A stretch of 62,298 nt of DNA from JBPOHE01 sp052035915 (GTDB lineage Bacteria; Pseudomonadota; Gammaproteobacteria; Chromatiales; Chromatiaceae): positions 1 to 62,298 of the forward strand of contig JBPOHE010000018.1 of the NCBI GenBank assembly GCA_052035915.1, read 5' to 3'. Of this stretch, positions 1 through 8,668 are shown one piece after another. The position numbers were made by a program, and so were the translations under genes. Numbering within the stretch: the stretch's first letter is position 1; the number at the start of each line of letters is the position of its first letter. Below the pieces are notes generated by a model. It saw nothing but the letters and a program-made list of their open reading frames with translations, had not been told where the DNA came from and did no database searches.

Positions 1-3
1 GTT

Positions 4-154
4 ATACCATTTCTCGATAGGTATTATCGATATTCGTAGGCTGGTGTTGAGGCGCGAAGCGCTGAAACCCAGCTTCTCAGTAGCTGGGATTCGCTTCGCT
101 CATCGCCAGCCTACCCCATGACTTTCAGGCGGATAAACTAATAGGAAATGGTAT
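4..154. repeat. MITE-like element carrying R2 palindrome, copy 1
   Basis: The element is bounded by ATACCATTTC (4-13) and its reverse complement GAAATGGTAT (145-154). Its core (36-114) is a long imperfect palindrome beginning GTAGGCTGG and ending CCAGCCTAC, with internal AACCCAGCTT/AGCTGGGATT arms. The right flank (115-154), read on the minus strand, matches 62137-62176 next to core copy 4. The terminal inverted repeats suggest a non-autonomous mobile element. No coding sequence is seen inside. Confidence 0.75.
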
Positions 155-219
155 TACCTCAGCCAACCCGCCATACCGGCACGTCCCTTTCTCACTGAAA
201 TAACTGGCTAATCAGATAG

Positions 220-246
220 CAAAAAGCCCCGCGTGGGGCGGGGCTC
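220..246 (-). terminator. Rho-independent terminator of tRNA-Ser
   Basis: On the minus strand an 8-bp stem AGCCCCGC/GCGGGGCT (225-232 with 238-245) with a 5-nt loop is followed by a run of five Ts. It lies about 45 bp downstream of the tRNA 3' end, in the right orientation to end its transcript. Confidence 0.85.
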
Positions 247-290
247 TCTGCGCCTTCGGGGCCGGCTGGGCCGATGGGAAGGACTGGTAT

Positions 291-381
<91 letters not shown>

Positions 382-656
382 AGGGAAGGCTGCGACGTTT
401 CAGGACCAGGGTTCGCGGATCTCGGATCCGTCCGCTCCAGGCCAGAACAGCAGGCGCGAAGAGTAAACCAGATCCCCCCTGGGCGCAATTCCCGGCCTGG
501 TTCGCTTCAGTTGGCGGGCGCTTGTCAGGCACGGCGAGACGGCGGCTCAAGGAGGCCAGGGTGTCCTCGGTTCCCTAGCGGGTACATCCCTGTACCACTC
601 CTCGCTTCCGCATCCAGGGATGGCTATTCATGCTCAGGCCATCGCCTCGGCGGTTC

Positions 657-776
657 CGGGCCTCGGCTGGAAACGGCTATTTTCGTTCTTAATAGGAGAA
701 CAATGCATCAATATCAAGAGGCATTGTTCTCTATAAAAGAACTAAAAACCGATTCCAAACGCCCAGGCCCGGGAAC
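657..776. repeat. GTTCTC double-hairpin repeat, copy A
   Basis: Outer CCGGGCCT and AGGCCCGGG arms enclose GTTCTT...AGGAGAACAATGC and GCATTGTTCTCT...AGAAC. GAGAACAATGC and GCATTGTTCTC can pair with each other, so one long hairpin or two short ones can form. It lies downstream of the nosL-like gene. The rest of 382-799 (about 420 bp) shows no gene. Confidence 0.8.
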
Positions 777-799
777 ACCGAGGCTGACCTCCTTCCAGA

Positions 800-1426
800 T
801 CAGTGTCCCGTCATCTTCTGCCGCTTCTCGGCCCGACGTTGACGGATCAGGATGGTGTCCTGGGCCAGATCGGCATAGGTGGCCTTGAGGGCGGCGTTGA
901 AGTCGCCCAGTTCACCGCCCTGTTGTTTCTGCGCCGCCGCCGCCGCTTCCTTGGAGGCAAAGGCCACCTTGCTGACCCCGGTCATCACCCCCTTGATCCT
1001 GGAGCCGATGAGATAGGTGGCCTGATCCACATTGACCAGGGGGCTGATCTCCGCCTTGGCCCCGGCATCGGCGGCATAGATCGCCTTGGGACCGCGATCC
1101 AGGTTGATCGCCAGGCTGATGGCGGCGCAATGGATGGAACAGGTGCCGTCCACCAGATCGTCCTGGTACTGCACCAGGTGACGACTCTGGTGATATTCCT
1201 TGCGATCCATGCCGCAGTAAGGGCACTTGGGGTATTTGGCGAGTTCGTTGTCCAGCGGATTGGCATCCGGCGGGCGTTTCGGGATGAACTGCAACGGGGT
1301 GCCGTCGCCTTCGCAGCTCGCCGCCGTGACCGCGGGGCTGGCCGCCAGCAGACCGAGTCCGGCCAGGCCGGTGAGGGAAAGGGTTTTCAACGCCTGACGG
1401 CGGTTCATGGTCGAGGATTCGCTCAT
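800..1426 (-). CDS. NosL-like copper-binding protein
   Basis: This 208-residue exported protein has an N-terminal twin-arginine-like leader (MNRRQALKTLSLTG then a hydrophobic stretch) and no lipobox Cys. The mature part carries CPYCGM, the C-x-x-C-G-M signature of the NosL family, whose members bind Cu(I) and deliver copper outside the cytoplasm, classically to nitrous oxide reductase. No nosZ is present, so the client is unknown. The start at 1426 is preceded by GGAGA at good spacing. It is the last gene of a five-gene minus-strand operon but is separated from the TauE-like gene by 180 bp, so it may also have its own promoter. Family assignment is fairly sure; the role is inferred. Confidence 0.8.
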   Translation of the reverse strand: MSESSTMNRRQALKTLSLTGLAGLGLLAASPAVTAASCEGDGTPLQFIPKRPPDANPLDNELAKYPKCPYCGMDRKEYHQSRHLVQYQDDLVDGTCSIHCAAISLAINLDRGPKAIYAADAGAKAEISPLVNVDQATYLIGSRIKGVMTGVSKVAFASKEAAAAAQKQQGGELGDFNAALKATYADLAQDTILIRQRRAEKRQKMTGH

Positions 1427-1606
1427 TCGCTGTCTCCGTGAGGTAAGAGAGGTGGGAACAACCCGGAGGGGACTCAAGCAAAGACCATGCCCCTGGAGCA
1501 GCTTGGTCTGGACCAGGACAAGAACTTGATCCAGATTGGATTTTTCCTGAACAGAGGACCCAGGAGCCATGATCGGATGGGTGATTTGCCGGAGCCATGT
1601 GTCATT

Positions 1607-2278
1607 TCACGGAGCCAGACCGCGCATGACATCGTAAAACACCCAGCCTTCATAGAGAGTCCAGAGACCGAGCCCCACCACCGTCCCCGCCGCCGCCAGG
1701 GACAGATAGCGACCAGCCCGCTTCCGCAGTATGGCGGCGGTGAGCGTGACAGCGAGATTGGCCGGCAGGGTACCCAGACCGAAGGCCAGCATCATGGTGG
1801 CGGCCTCCAGCCAGCTCGACATAGCCAGGGTCTTGATCGCCACCCCGAACACCAGGCTACAGGGGACCAGGGCGTTCACCCAACCGGCGAGCAAGGGGGC
1901 CAGCCAGCCCGACCTGCGGGTTAGAGCGACGCGAGCCGACGCGGCGGGGGAATCCGGCGCCGGCTTGGAGCGGAACAGCCTGTAGCCATGGAGCCCGCCC
2001 AGAATCACCACCGCCACGCCAGCGGCGATGAGCCACAGCCCCTGCCCCCGGCCGAAGAGCCCGGTCTGCACCAATACCCGTCCCAGCCAGAAGCCGCTCA
2101 TCCCCAGGGTCAGATAACCGAGTATCCGGCTACCGTGATAGGCGATCTGGCTCCAGAGCCAGGGGCCGCGACTGAGGTAAAAGAAGCCACCGGCGATACC
2201 GCTGCACATGCCAAGGCAATGAAAGGCACCGAACAGACCACTGGCGAAGGCGAGCAGATAGCTGGGCTCGGCGGTCAT
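1607..2278 (-). CDS. TauE/SafE-type (COG2836-like) membrane permease
   Basis: This 223-residue protein has about six hydrophobic segments. It contains FHCLGMCSG near residue 18, the H-C-x-G-M-C-x-G signature of the sulfite-exporter-like/heavy-metal transport branch often linked to copper handling and cytochrome oxidase assembly, and NALVPCSLVFG in the second half, the matching Pro-Cys motif. The start ATG overlaps the stop of the upstream TlpA-like gene (ATGA), indicating translational coupling. Copper or thiol-compound transport is inferred from the family and from the NosL-like and TlpA-like neighbours. Confidence 0.8.
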   Translation of the reverse strand: MTAEPSYLLAFASGLFGAFHCLGMCSGIAGGFFYLSRGPWLWSQIAYHGSRILGYLTLGMSGFWLGRVLVQTGLFGRGQGLWLIAAGVAVVILGGLHGYRLFRSKPAPDSPAASARVALTRRSGWLAPLLAGWVNALVPCSLVFGVAIKTLAMSSWLEAATMMLAFGLGTLPANLAVTLTAAILRKRAGRYLSLAAAGTVVGLGLWTLYEGWVFYDVMRGLAP

Positions 2279-2805
2279 GGCGAAGCGGCGGCCAGCAGCT
2301 CTTCCACCAGCTTGGCGGTCAGCTCGGGCGAGGACTCGCCGACGATCCGGCCCCGCAGGAGGCCGCCACGATCGATGAAGATGGTGGTGGGCAGTCCCTG
2401 GACCCCGTAGGTCCGGGCCACGGCGCCGTCGCGATCGAGCAGGGCCTCATAGGTAAAGCCCAGGGAGCGACTGAAGGCGCGCACCCGTTCCGGATCCTGG
2501 CGCACATTGACCGCCAGCACCTCGAATCCCCGTTCGCGGTAGCGCCGGTAGAGGGGTTCGAGGGCGGTCATCTCCTCTTTGCAGAAGGGGCACCAGTCGG
2601 CCCAGAAGCGGATGGCGACCACCTGGCCGCGCACATCCTGGGGACAGCGGAGGCGGCTGCCGTCCAGTCGGGCCAGACTGGTCTCCGGCAGGGCCTGGCC
2701 GTTGACGAGCTTGGGCGCCTCGCCCTCGCAGCCGGCCAGGAGTAGCCAGAACAGCCAACCGAATCCGTACAACCAGCGCCATGCCTGTTTCCGTAAGCCG
2801 AACAT
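2275..2805 (-). CDS. TlpA-like periplasmic thioredoxin lipoprotein
   Basis: This 176-residue protein has a signal sequence with lipobox LLAGC (Cys about residue 23), so it is probably an outward-facing membrane-anchored lipoprotein. The thioredoxin fold shows the redox motif WADWCPFC and the cis-Pro segment GLPTTIFID. TlpA/ResA-type proteins reduce disulfides in the periplasm, for example to ready Cys ligands for copper or heme. The start is 2 nt beyond the stop of the upstream membrane-protein gene, with GGAGTAAAG as ribosome binding site, and its 3' end overlaps the next gene. The long open frame extending upstream to 3600 is a shadow of the neighbouring membrane-protein gene. Confidence 0.88.
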   Translation of the reverse strand: MFGLRKQAWRWLYGFGWLFWLLLAGCEGEAPKLVNGQALPETSLARLDGSRLRCPQDVRGQVVAIRFWADWCPFCKEEMTALEPLYRRYRERGFEVLAVNVRQDPERVRAFSRSLGFTYEALLDRDGAVARTYGVQGLPTTIFIDRGGLLRGRIVGESSPELTAKLVEELLAAASP

Positions 2806-2807
2806 CT

Positions 2808-3806
2808 TTACTCCAGCAGACTGAGATGGGACCGCACTATTATCAGAATCGCCAACCCATAGAAGAGACCGAAGCCCAGCCAGGCCAACCAGGCGAAACG
2901 CCTGATACCTGACTCCACCGCCGGGCCGAGGCTGGGGACCTGGCGCCAGAGCGAAACCAGACCGGCGGCCAGGGCGGCGACCGCGCCCACCAGCAGCGGT
3001 AGATAGAGGGCATAGCCGATGAAGTGGTACTGGGACTTGAGCAGGCAGAAGGGGCAATGGTGCTGGGGATGTTCGTAAATATAGACCGCCAGACTGGAGA
3101 CCAGCGCGATCAGGGCCAGGATCAGGGCGACGGCCGCCACCGCCGCCAGCCAGAGCGCCCCCCGTCCGCGTCGGGCGACAACACCGGCGAGCACCATCAC
3201 CAGTCCACCGCTGACGACCAGGGCGACCAGGGAGGTCCTGGGCTCCAGTCCGGCCACCTCCGCCGCCAGCCCCTGGGACTGGGAGGAAAAGAGCGCCCCA
3301 CAGCAGGAGGTGATGACCTCGGGATCCAGGGCGAGAAAAAATTCGAGTTGCGACCAGCCCTCGACCAGCACCAGGGGCAGGATGGGGAGCAGCCAGGCGT
3401 ATTTGACCCGCACCAGCGGGTAATCGTAACACTGCTGATCGAGCCAATTGAGCACCAGCCACAACGCCCCGGCAGCGAACACCCCCAGCTTGAGAAACAG
3501 GGTCGGCCAGCCCCAGGGGTTCTGGTTCAGCACCCCGGTGGCACACATGGCCCCCACGAACTGGCTGTGCAGCGACTCGGCGGTATGGACGAAGAGCCAC
3601 AGCGACAGGCTCTCGGCGACCAGCAACAAGCCCAGGATGGTGGAGATCAGATAGGTGCGGCGTTCGAGCCGCAACTGCCGCTCGGAGCCGCTGGCCAGAT
3701 CCCAGTACCGCAGCACCTGGAGCGCAAAGCCGGCGGCCAGCAGCAGCAAGCCGGACACCAGGGCGTTGACGCCCACCAGGGCGAGGATGGCCGGATTGAA
3801 AAACAC
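2808..3806 (-). CDS. Polytopic membrane protein of unknown function
   Basis: This 332-residue protein has about eight predicted membrane segments and no domain I can name. Cysteines occur in two places that could face the periplasm: a CC pair (ITSCCGA, about residue 166) and HHCPFC (about residue 250), a C-x-x-C preceded by two His, which would suit metal binding or redox. The GTG start lies 3 nt after the stop of the ABC ATPase gene with GAGGA upstream, so the two are coupled. It occupies the place where an FtsX/MacB-like permease is expected, but its segment pattern and lack of a large extracellular domain do not fit one. Its function is probably tied to the TlpA/NosL module. Confidence 0.7.
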   Translation of the reverse strand: MFFNPAILALVGVNALVSGLLLLAAGFALQVLRYWDLASGSERQLRLERRTYLISTILGLLLVAESLSLWLFVHTAESLHSQFVGAMCATGVLNQNPWGWPTLFLKLGVFAAGALWLVLNWLDQQCYDYPLVRVKYAWLLPILPLVLVEGWSQLEFFLALDPEVITSCCGALFSSQSQGLAAEVAGLEPRTSLVALVVSGGLVMVLAGVVARRGRGALWLAAVAAVALILALIALVSSLAVYIYEHPQHHCPFCLLKSQYHFIGYALYLPLLVGAVAALAAGLVSLWRQVPSLGPAVESGIRRFAWLAWLGFGLFYGLAILIIVRSHLSLLE

Positions 3807-3809
3807 GGC

Positions 3810-4484
3810 TCAGTCCTCGACCAAGAGACCGTCGCCCATGCGGATCACCCGATCCACCGCCTGGTGCTGGGCCACCCGGGGGTCATGACTGGAGAGGATG
3901 AGGGTCTTGCCTTCCGCCTTGAGGTCCGCCACCAGGCCCATGAATTCCGCCGTCAGCCGGCTGTCCAGATTGGCCGTGGGCTCGTCGGCGATGAGGATCT
4001 CGGGATCATTGATCAGCGCCCGACAGATCGCCGCCCGTTGCCGCTCCCCGCCGGACAACCATTCCACCGGGGAATCCTCCTTGCCGGCCAGGCCGAAGCG
4101 CTCCAGCAGACCCCTGGCCTTCGCCTTCAGTCCGGCATAGTCCGGTCCCAGGGGATAGGCGGGCAGCATCAGGTTCTCCACTAGCCGGATGCCGCGGATG
4201 AGGTGGAACTGCTGGAAGATGAAGCCGAAGGTGTGGCGCCGCACCTGGGTCAGAAACCGCTCCGGCAACCCGGACAAGAGCTTTCCATGCAACAGGACCC
4301 GCCCGGAGGTCGGTCGTGACAGACAGCCGATGATGGACAGCAGGGAGGTCTTCCCCGACCCGCTCGGCCCCTGGATCACCGCGATACGGTTCGCCTCCAG
4401 GCTCAGGTCGATGCCGCGTAGCGCCCAGAGTTCGTTGGGACGCCCTTGGTTGTAGACCTTGGTGATTTCGATGAGTTGGATCAT
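3810..4484 (-). CDS. ABC transporter ATP-binding protein (LolD/MacB type)
   Basis: This 224-residue ATPase subunit has Walker A GPSGSGKTS, Q-loop FQQF, signature LSGGE, Walker B ILIADEPT with D-loop, and H-loop SSHD, all intact. Its size and sequence style match the LolD/MacB/FtsE class, which normally works with an FtsX-like permease. It is the first gene of the minus-strand operon; the next gene is an unrelated-looking polytopic protein, and no FtsX-like permease is visible. The partner may be that protein or may be encoded elsewhere. Confidence 0.88.
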   Translation of the reverse strand: MIQLIEITKVYNQGRPNELWALRGIDLSLEANRIAVIQGPSGSGKTSLLSIIGCLSRPTSGRVLLHGKLLSGLPERFLTQVRRHTFGFIFQQFHLIRGIRLVENLMLPAYPLGPDYAGLKAKARGLLERFGLAGKEDSPVEWLSGGERQRAAICRALINDPEILIADEPTANLDSRLTAEFMGLVADLKAEGKTLILSSHDPRVAQHQAVDRVIRMGDGLLVED

Positions 4485-4893
4485 GAACTGTTCGGAAAAA
4501 AGCTACATCGCTCCAGCCTGTGTTCCCGGCCTCCTCTGCCGGAAGAAATCCGGGCTAGTAACACATCGGACGATCCGGGTCCATGATCTTTATTCACCGC
4601 CCTGGCCACCTATCAGTGTGTTTCCCCCCTTGATAAGGGAGGATCGAGGGGGGTTCAGGCCAAAAAATCCCCCTTCTCCATCCTTTTCCAACAGGAAAGA
4701 GGCGGAGGAATCCTTGCTCGCCAAAACGGATAGGTGGTGAGATTCACCGCCGACAACCCTTGATGTTTTCTTATGTTTTATTAGCATCAATATTAATTAT
4801 CTTATAGCCTGTTTGGCCCCGGGTGCCGTCTGGACGAAACCCGGTTCCCGGACACCCCAACCAAAACAAGAACCATCCCCGAGGAGACGAGCC
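4485..4893. other. Divergent intergenic region, no gene seen
   Basis: About 400 bp separate the divergent ABC operon and the GNAT gene. It contains GC-runs with imperfect dyads (about 4622-4690) and an AT-rich stretch (4755-4802) with TTGATG and CATCAA separated by about 20 nt. That spacing is wrong for an FNR box. Promoters for both transcription units should lie here, but none is clear enough to mark. Confidence 0.4.
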
Positions 4894-5763
4894 ATGACGA
4901 CTGAAATGCTGATCCGCAACATGAGCCGGGCCGAGGTCGACGAACTGGTGGCCTGGGCCGCGGCCGAGGGTTGGAACCCGGGCCGGCACGACGCCCAACT
5001 CTTCTGGCAGTGCGATCCGGAGGCCTTCGTGGCGGCGGAGATCGAGGGCGAAGTGATCGGCGGCGGCGCCATCACCTCGTATGGAGGGGAGTTCGGCTTC
5101 ATGGGCTTCTTCATCGTCCGCCCGGAGTTCCGTGGTCGCGGACTCGGCGATCGACTCTGGCACGCCCGCCGCGATCGGTTGCTCGGTCTCCTGCGTCCCG
5201 GGGCGAGCATCGGCATGGACGGCGTCTTCAACATGCAGGACTACTACGCCCGCGGCGGCTTTGCCTTCTCCCACCGGGACATCCGTTATCGGCTCGACCA
5301 ACCCGCCCGGTTTGCCACGGACCCGTCCGCTGGCGACATCCTCCCCCTGGCCAACCTAGACTTCGAGTCCTTGCTCGCCTACGACCGGACCTGTTTCCCC
5401 GCGCCGCGCCGCGCCTTTTTGCAGGGCTGGATCGCCCAGCCCGAGGCCCTCGCCCTGGGCTGTCTCCGGGACGGACGCCTGAGCGGCTACGGCGTCGTGC
5501 GTCGTTGCGGCGAGGGATGCAAGGTCGGCCCCCTCTTTGCCGATGACGACGCAGCAGCAACGGCGCTCTATGCCCATTTCGCCCGCTTCGCCGCTGGGGG
5601 ACCTCTGTTCCTCGATGTGCCGGAAAACAACCCGCCCGCCGTCGCCCTGGCGGAGCGCTATCAGATGCAGGCGGTGTTCGGCTGCGCCCGGATGTATCTG
5701 GGTCCCTTCCCGCGGATCGCCCATGAGCGGGTGTTCGGCGTCACCACCTTCGAACTGGGATGA
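4894..5763 (+). CDS. GNAT-family N-acetyltransferase with two GNAT-like halves
   Basis: This 289-residue protein has an N-terminal GNAT fold with the acetyl-CoA loop FRGRGLGDRLW (about residues 78-88, the R/Q-x-x-G-x-G/A motif) and FGFMGFFIVRPEF before it. The C-terminal half resembles the second GNAT-like domain (LYAHFARFA, LDVPENNPPAVALAERY) seen in two-domain enzymes. The substrate is unknown. The start is chosen for the GAGGAGA ribosome binding site 7 nt upstream. The stop overlaps the start of the next gene (ATGA), so it is co-translated with the PuuE-like deacetylase. Confidence 0.85.
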   Translation: MTTEMLIRNMSRAEVDELVAWAAAEGWNPGRHDAQLFWQCDPEAFVAAEIEGEVIGGGAITSYGGEFGFMGFFIVRPEFRGRGLGDRLWHARRDRLLGLLRPGASIGMDGVFNMQDYYARGGFAFSHRDIRYRLDQPARFATDPSAGDILPLANLDFESLLAYDRTCFPAPRRAFLQGWIAQPEALALGCLRDGRLSGYGVVRRCGEGCKVGPLFADDDAAATALYAHFARFAAGGPLFLDVPENNPPAVALAERYQMQAVFGCARMYLGPFPRIAHERVFGVTTFELG

Positions 5764-6683
5764 GCATGGAACGCGACCTGCTGGGCTATGGCGGCGACCC
5801 ACCCCAGGCCGGGTGGCCGAACGGGGCGTGCCTGGCCTTGCAGTTCGTGCTCAATATCGAGGAAGGCGGCGAATCCAGCCTGTTCAACAGCGATCCCCGC
5901 TCGGAAGCCTGGCTGCACGAACTCCCCGGTCGCCCGGCCCGGGAAGGTGAACGGGACCCGAGCGTCGAGGGGATGTACGAATACGGCTCCCGCGCCGGGG
6001 TCTGGCGTATCCTGGAACTCTTCCGCGAGCGCGCCCTCCCCCTCACCGCCTTTGCCGTCGGACGCGCCCTGGAACTCACGCCTGAGATAGGCCGGGCGCT
6101 GGGCGAGGCCGGCCACGAGGTGGCCGGTCACGGCTACCGCTGGTTGGATTACCGATCGGTGCCGGAGGAGGAGGAGCGGGCGCATATCCGTCGCACCATC
6201 GCCGTCATCGAACAGTGCTGCGGTCGCCGCCCCCTGGGTTGGTACACCGGACGGGTCAGCCCCAACACTCGGCGTCTCGTGCGCGAGGAAGGGGGCTTCC
6301 TCTACGATTCGGACAGCTACAACGACGACCTGCCCTATTGGCTCCCCGGCGAGCCGCCCCATCTGGTGATCCCCTACACCCTGATAAATAACGACTTTCG
6401 CTATCTCATCCCCACCGGCTTCGCTACCGGACAGGACTTCTTCCAACAGCTCAAGGACGCCTTGGATTGTCTCTGGCTCGAAGGCGCCCGACGCCCCAAG
6501 GTGATGAGCGTGGGACTGCACGGGCGGATCAGCGGTCATCCGGCCCGGGCCATGGCCTTGGCCAGGTTTCTCGACTACGCCCAAGAGCGGGAGGCGGTCT
6601 GGATCTGCCGCCGCGAGGAGATCGCACGCCATTGGCTGGCGGTACATCCGCCACCCTCGTGGCATGAACAATCAGGCTGGTAG
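5760..6683 (+). CDS. PuuE-like polysaccharide deacetylase family protein (allantoinase type)
   Basis: This 307-residue cytoplasmic protein has no signal peptide. It belongs to the NodB/polysaccharide-deacetylase superfamily, PuuE branch: GPxxGWPNGA-like opening, EYGSRAGVWRILELF, HEVAGHGYRW and GWYTGRVSPNTRRL. PuuE members act as metal-independent allantoinases or related C-N hydrolases. Other purine-degradation genes are absent here, so a different amide substrate is possible. The 4-nt overlap with the GNAT gene suggests that the two modify or hydrolyse the same compound class. Confidence 0.8.
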   Translation: MSMERDLLGYGGDPPQAGWPNGACLALQFVLNIEEGGESSLFNSDPRSEAWLHELPGRPAREGERDPSVEGMYEYGSRAGVWRILELFRERALPLTAFAVGRALELTPEIGRALGEAGHEVAGHGYRWLDYRSVPEEEERAHIRRTIAVIEQCCGRRPLGWYTGRVSPNTRRLVREEGGFLYDSDSYNDDLPYWLPGEPPHLVIPYTLINNDFRYLIPTGFATGQDFFQQLKDALDCLWLEGARRPKVMSVGLHGRISGHPARAMALARFLDYAQEREAVWICRREEIARHWLAVHPPPSWHEQSGW

Positions 6684-6769
6684 GCTGGTGTTGAGGTGCG
6701 AAGCGCCGAAACCCAGCTTGTCGGTGGCGGCTCAAGGGCTGGGATTCGCTTCGCTCATCGCCAGCCTAC
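6680..6769. repeat. R2 palindromic repeat, copy 2
   Basis: This core runs from GTAGGCTGGTG to GCCAGCCTAC and matches 36-114, with an insertion in the loop (GTCGGTGGCGGCTC). It begins inside the puuE-like stop region and ends 5 bp before GTTCTC repeat copy B, forming a composite between two convergent genes. Confidence 0.8.
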
Positions 6770-6773
6770 AAGC

Positions 6774-6893
6774 TTCCGGGCGATGACGAAAAAGGCCTGT
6801 TTTTGTTGTTATTTGAAGAACAATATCTGAATTATGATCGGCAATTGTTCTCTTATCGAGAACGAAAAATCCCGCCAAACAGCCGCTGCCCGG
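6774..6893. repeat. GTTCTC double-hairpin repeat, copy B (reverse orientation)
   Basis: The left arm CCGGGCGATGACGAAAAAGG is close to the reverse complement of the right arm seen in copies F and H, so this copy is inverted relative to them. The centre contains AAGAACAAT...ATTGTTCTCTTATCGAGAAC. It sits between the convergent puuE-like and CNNM genes. In the rest of 6684-7268 I see only a short hairpin CTCCCG/CGGGAG (about 7070-7087). Confidence 0.8.
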
Positions 6894-7268
6894 AGAAGCC
6901 GCCTCGTGTCAACAAAGTGAATCCCACCCCCGACGAAGGATCATGGGTGATCGCCAGCCGCGTAGCCCGGATGAAATGCAATGGAATCCGGGTGATTTTG
7001 ATTTGGCATGAATGGGTTTCCGGGTTGTTGCCCGCTGGATTCCCGGATTCCGCTAGGTTCTGTTGACATAACTCCCGTTTTGCCGGGAGAGTTTGCCTTT
7101 TTGAACATGGCGAACAGACTCGAATGCGCTTCTCCTCTCAAAAAATGGATCGAACAAAGGTGGGAATGGTCAGAGCGCCCTGGTGGTACCCGAAGCGCCA
7201 GCACCGGGGGAACTCAGGAAGGGTTGGTAGCTGCCAACCCTCGCCAATCCGAGACCTTAGGCATGGGG

Positions 7269-8522
7269 TTATTCCGCCTCGGCCCTCTCGACCGGCGGAC
7301 GGGTGATGCGCACCTCGTGGATGCGACGCCGGGAAGCCCGTTCGATCTTCACCTCCAGGCCGTCGATGACAAAGCGTTCCCCGGGTCCGGGAATGCGTTC
7401 CAGATGGCTGATGATCCAGAGATTCACCGAATCCGTAGGTTTCCCGGCCAGATCCACGGCGAATTGGGTCTCCAGCACCCGCAACTCGCTGGAGCCGTCC
7501 AACAGGAGTTCGTTTTCAGTCCCCCGCTGTTGGTTGTTGCCAGCCGGAGACTCCCGATCGTCATAGATCTCCCCCACCAACTCTTCGAGGATATCCTCGA
7601 GCGTGAACACACCGAGCAGATTACCGAACTCGTTGACCACCACGATGAGGCGGTGCTTGTGGGCGCGCAGGCTATCGAGGAGGCCGTCCACCGGCTGATT
7701 GGGCGGCACGAAGATGGGCTCCTCACCGGCCTCGTTCAGGGGTTTGCCCAGATTCCCCTGGGCCACCTCGGCCAGGATCTCCTGCACCGTGATGACACGG
7801 TTGATCTCGTCAGGATTTCCCGCGTGGAGGGGGATACGCTGGTGTGACTCGGCCAGGATCTCCGCCAGGGCCTCGCCGATGCTGCGGCGGCCGTCCACCG
7901 CAAACACCTGGTGGCGATGCACCATGATGTCGCTGGCCCGCAGGGTGCTGAAATCGAAGATACGCCGGATCATCTGGTGTTCGCCCTCTTCAATGGACCC
8001 CTCCTGGGTGGCATGTTCGGCCAGGGTGACGATCTCCGACTCGGTCACCGTGGGGTCCTTGGGCGCCTCGGTGAAGGTGTGCATCCAGTGGATGAATTTC
8101 TCCAAGGCCCATACCAGGGGCAACAACAGCTTGCCGAGGAACTCCAGGGGCGGGGAGGCCAGCAGTGCGATGCTGATGGAATAGCGGGCACCGAAGGTCT
8201 TGGGGGTGATCTCGCCGAACATGAGTAACAACAGGGTAATGACTCCCACCGCCAGTCCCGGACCCAGATGGCCGAAATGCTCGGTGGCCACCACCGTGGC
8301 GAAGGTGGCGGCGCCAGTGTTCACCAGATTGTTGCCGATGAGGATGATGACCAGGGTGCGATTGATATCCCCCTTGAGGTGGTGCAGGCTGGCGGCTCCC
8401 AATCGGCGTTCGCTCAGCAGGGACTCCACCCTGGCCTTGGAGAGCGAGGTGATGGCCGTCTCGGAGCCCGAAAAGAAGGCCGAGGCGATCAGCAAAAGGA
8501 TCAGAGAGAGCAGCTCGTACAT
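7269..8522 (-). CDS. CNNM/CorC-family membrane protein 1
   Basis: This 417-residue protein opens with a DUF21/CNNM membrane domain: the family start SAFFSGSETAITSLSKARVE, several hydrophobic segments, then FGEITPKTFGARY. A CBS-domain pair follows (about residues 200-330, with VVVNEFGNLLGVFTLEDILEEL) and a C-terminal CorC_HlyC transporter-associated domain. The family is linked to Mg2+/Co2+ efflux or membrane integrity. It is the last of three tandem paralogues on the minus strand, 146 bp after the second. Confidence 0.9.
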   Translation of the reverse strand: MYELLSLILLLIASAFFSGSETAITSLSKARVESLLSERRLGAASLHHLKGDINRTLVIILIGNNLVNTGAATFATVVATEHFGHLGPGLAVGVITLLLLMFGEITPKTFGARYSISIALLASPPLEFLGKLLLPLVWALEKFIHWMHTFTEAPKDPTVTESEIVTLAEHATQEGSIEEGEHQMIRRIFDFSTLRASDIMVHRHQVFAVDGRRSIGEALAEILAESHQRIPLHAGNPDEINRVITVQEILAEVAQGNLGKPLNEAGEEPIFVPPNQPVDGLLDSLRAHKHRLIVVVNEFGNLLGVFTLEDILEELVGEIYDDRESPAGNNQQRGTENELLLDGSSELRVLETQFAVDLAGKPTDSVNLWIISHLERIPGPGERFVIDGLEVKIERASRRRIHEVRITRPPVERAEAE

Positions 8523-8598
8523 CTTCGTCGACTCACAATTGCCTGGATGGAATGAAGTTCACCCCTCGCGGCCCGGCACGGCGGCAAGGGGAAAGTCT

Positions 8599-8644
8599 CG
8601 CCCCCGGGCCGAGTCCGGTTTCGCGCCGGGGGCGGCCGCGTCCA
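8599..8644. terminator. Candidate terminator or attenuator hairpin between CNNM genes
   Basis: A perfect 9-bp inverted repeat CGCCCCCGG (8599-8607) and CCGGGGGCG (8636-8644) lies in the 146-bp gap between two CNNM genes. There is no T-run directly after it on the minus strand, so termination is not certain. Confidence 0.35.
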
Positions 8645-8668
8645 GAGGACGCAGGCTATCCTAGCCGC

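Noticed and set aside
800..1426. Nitrous oxide reductase cluster inferred from the NosL-like gene
   Set aside because: No nosZ, nosR, nosD, nosF or nosY is present, and NosL-like proteins also occur in other copper contexts.
4755..4802. TTGATG...CATCAA as a second FNR box
   Set aside because: The half-sites are about 20 nt apart instead of 4.
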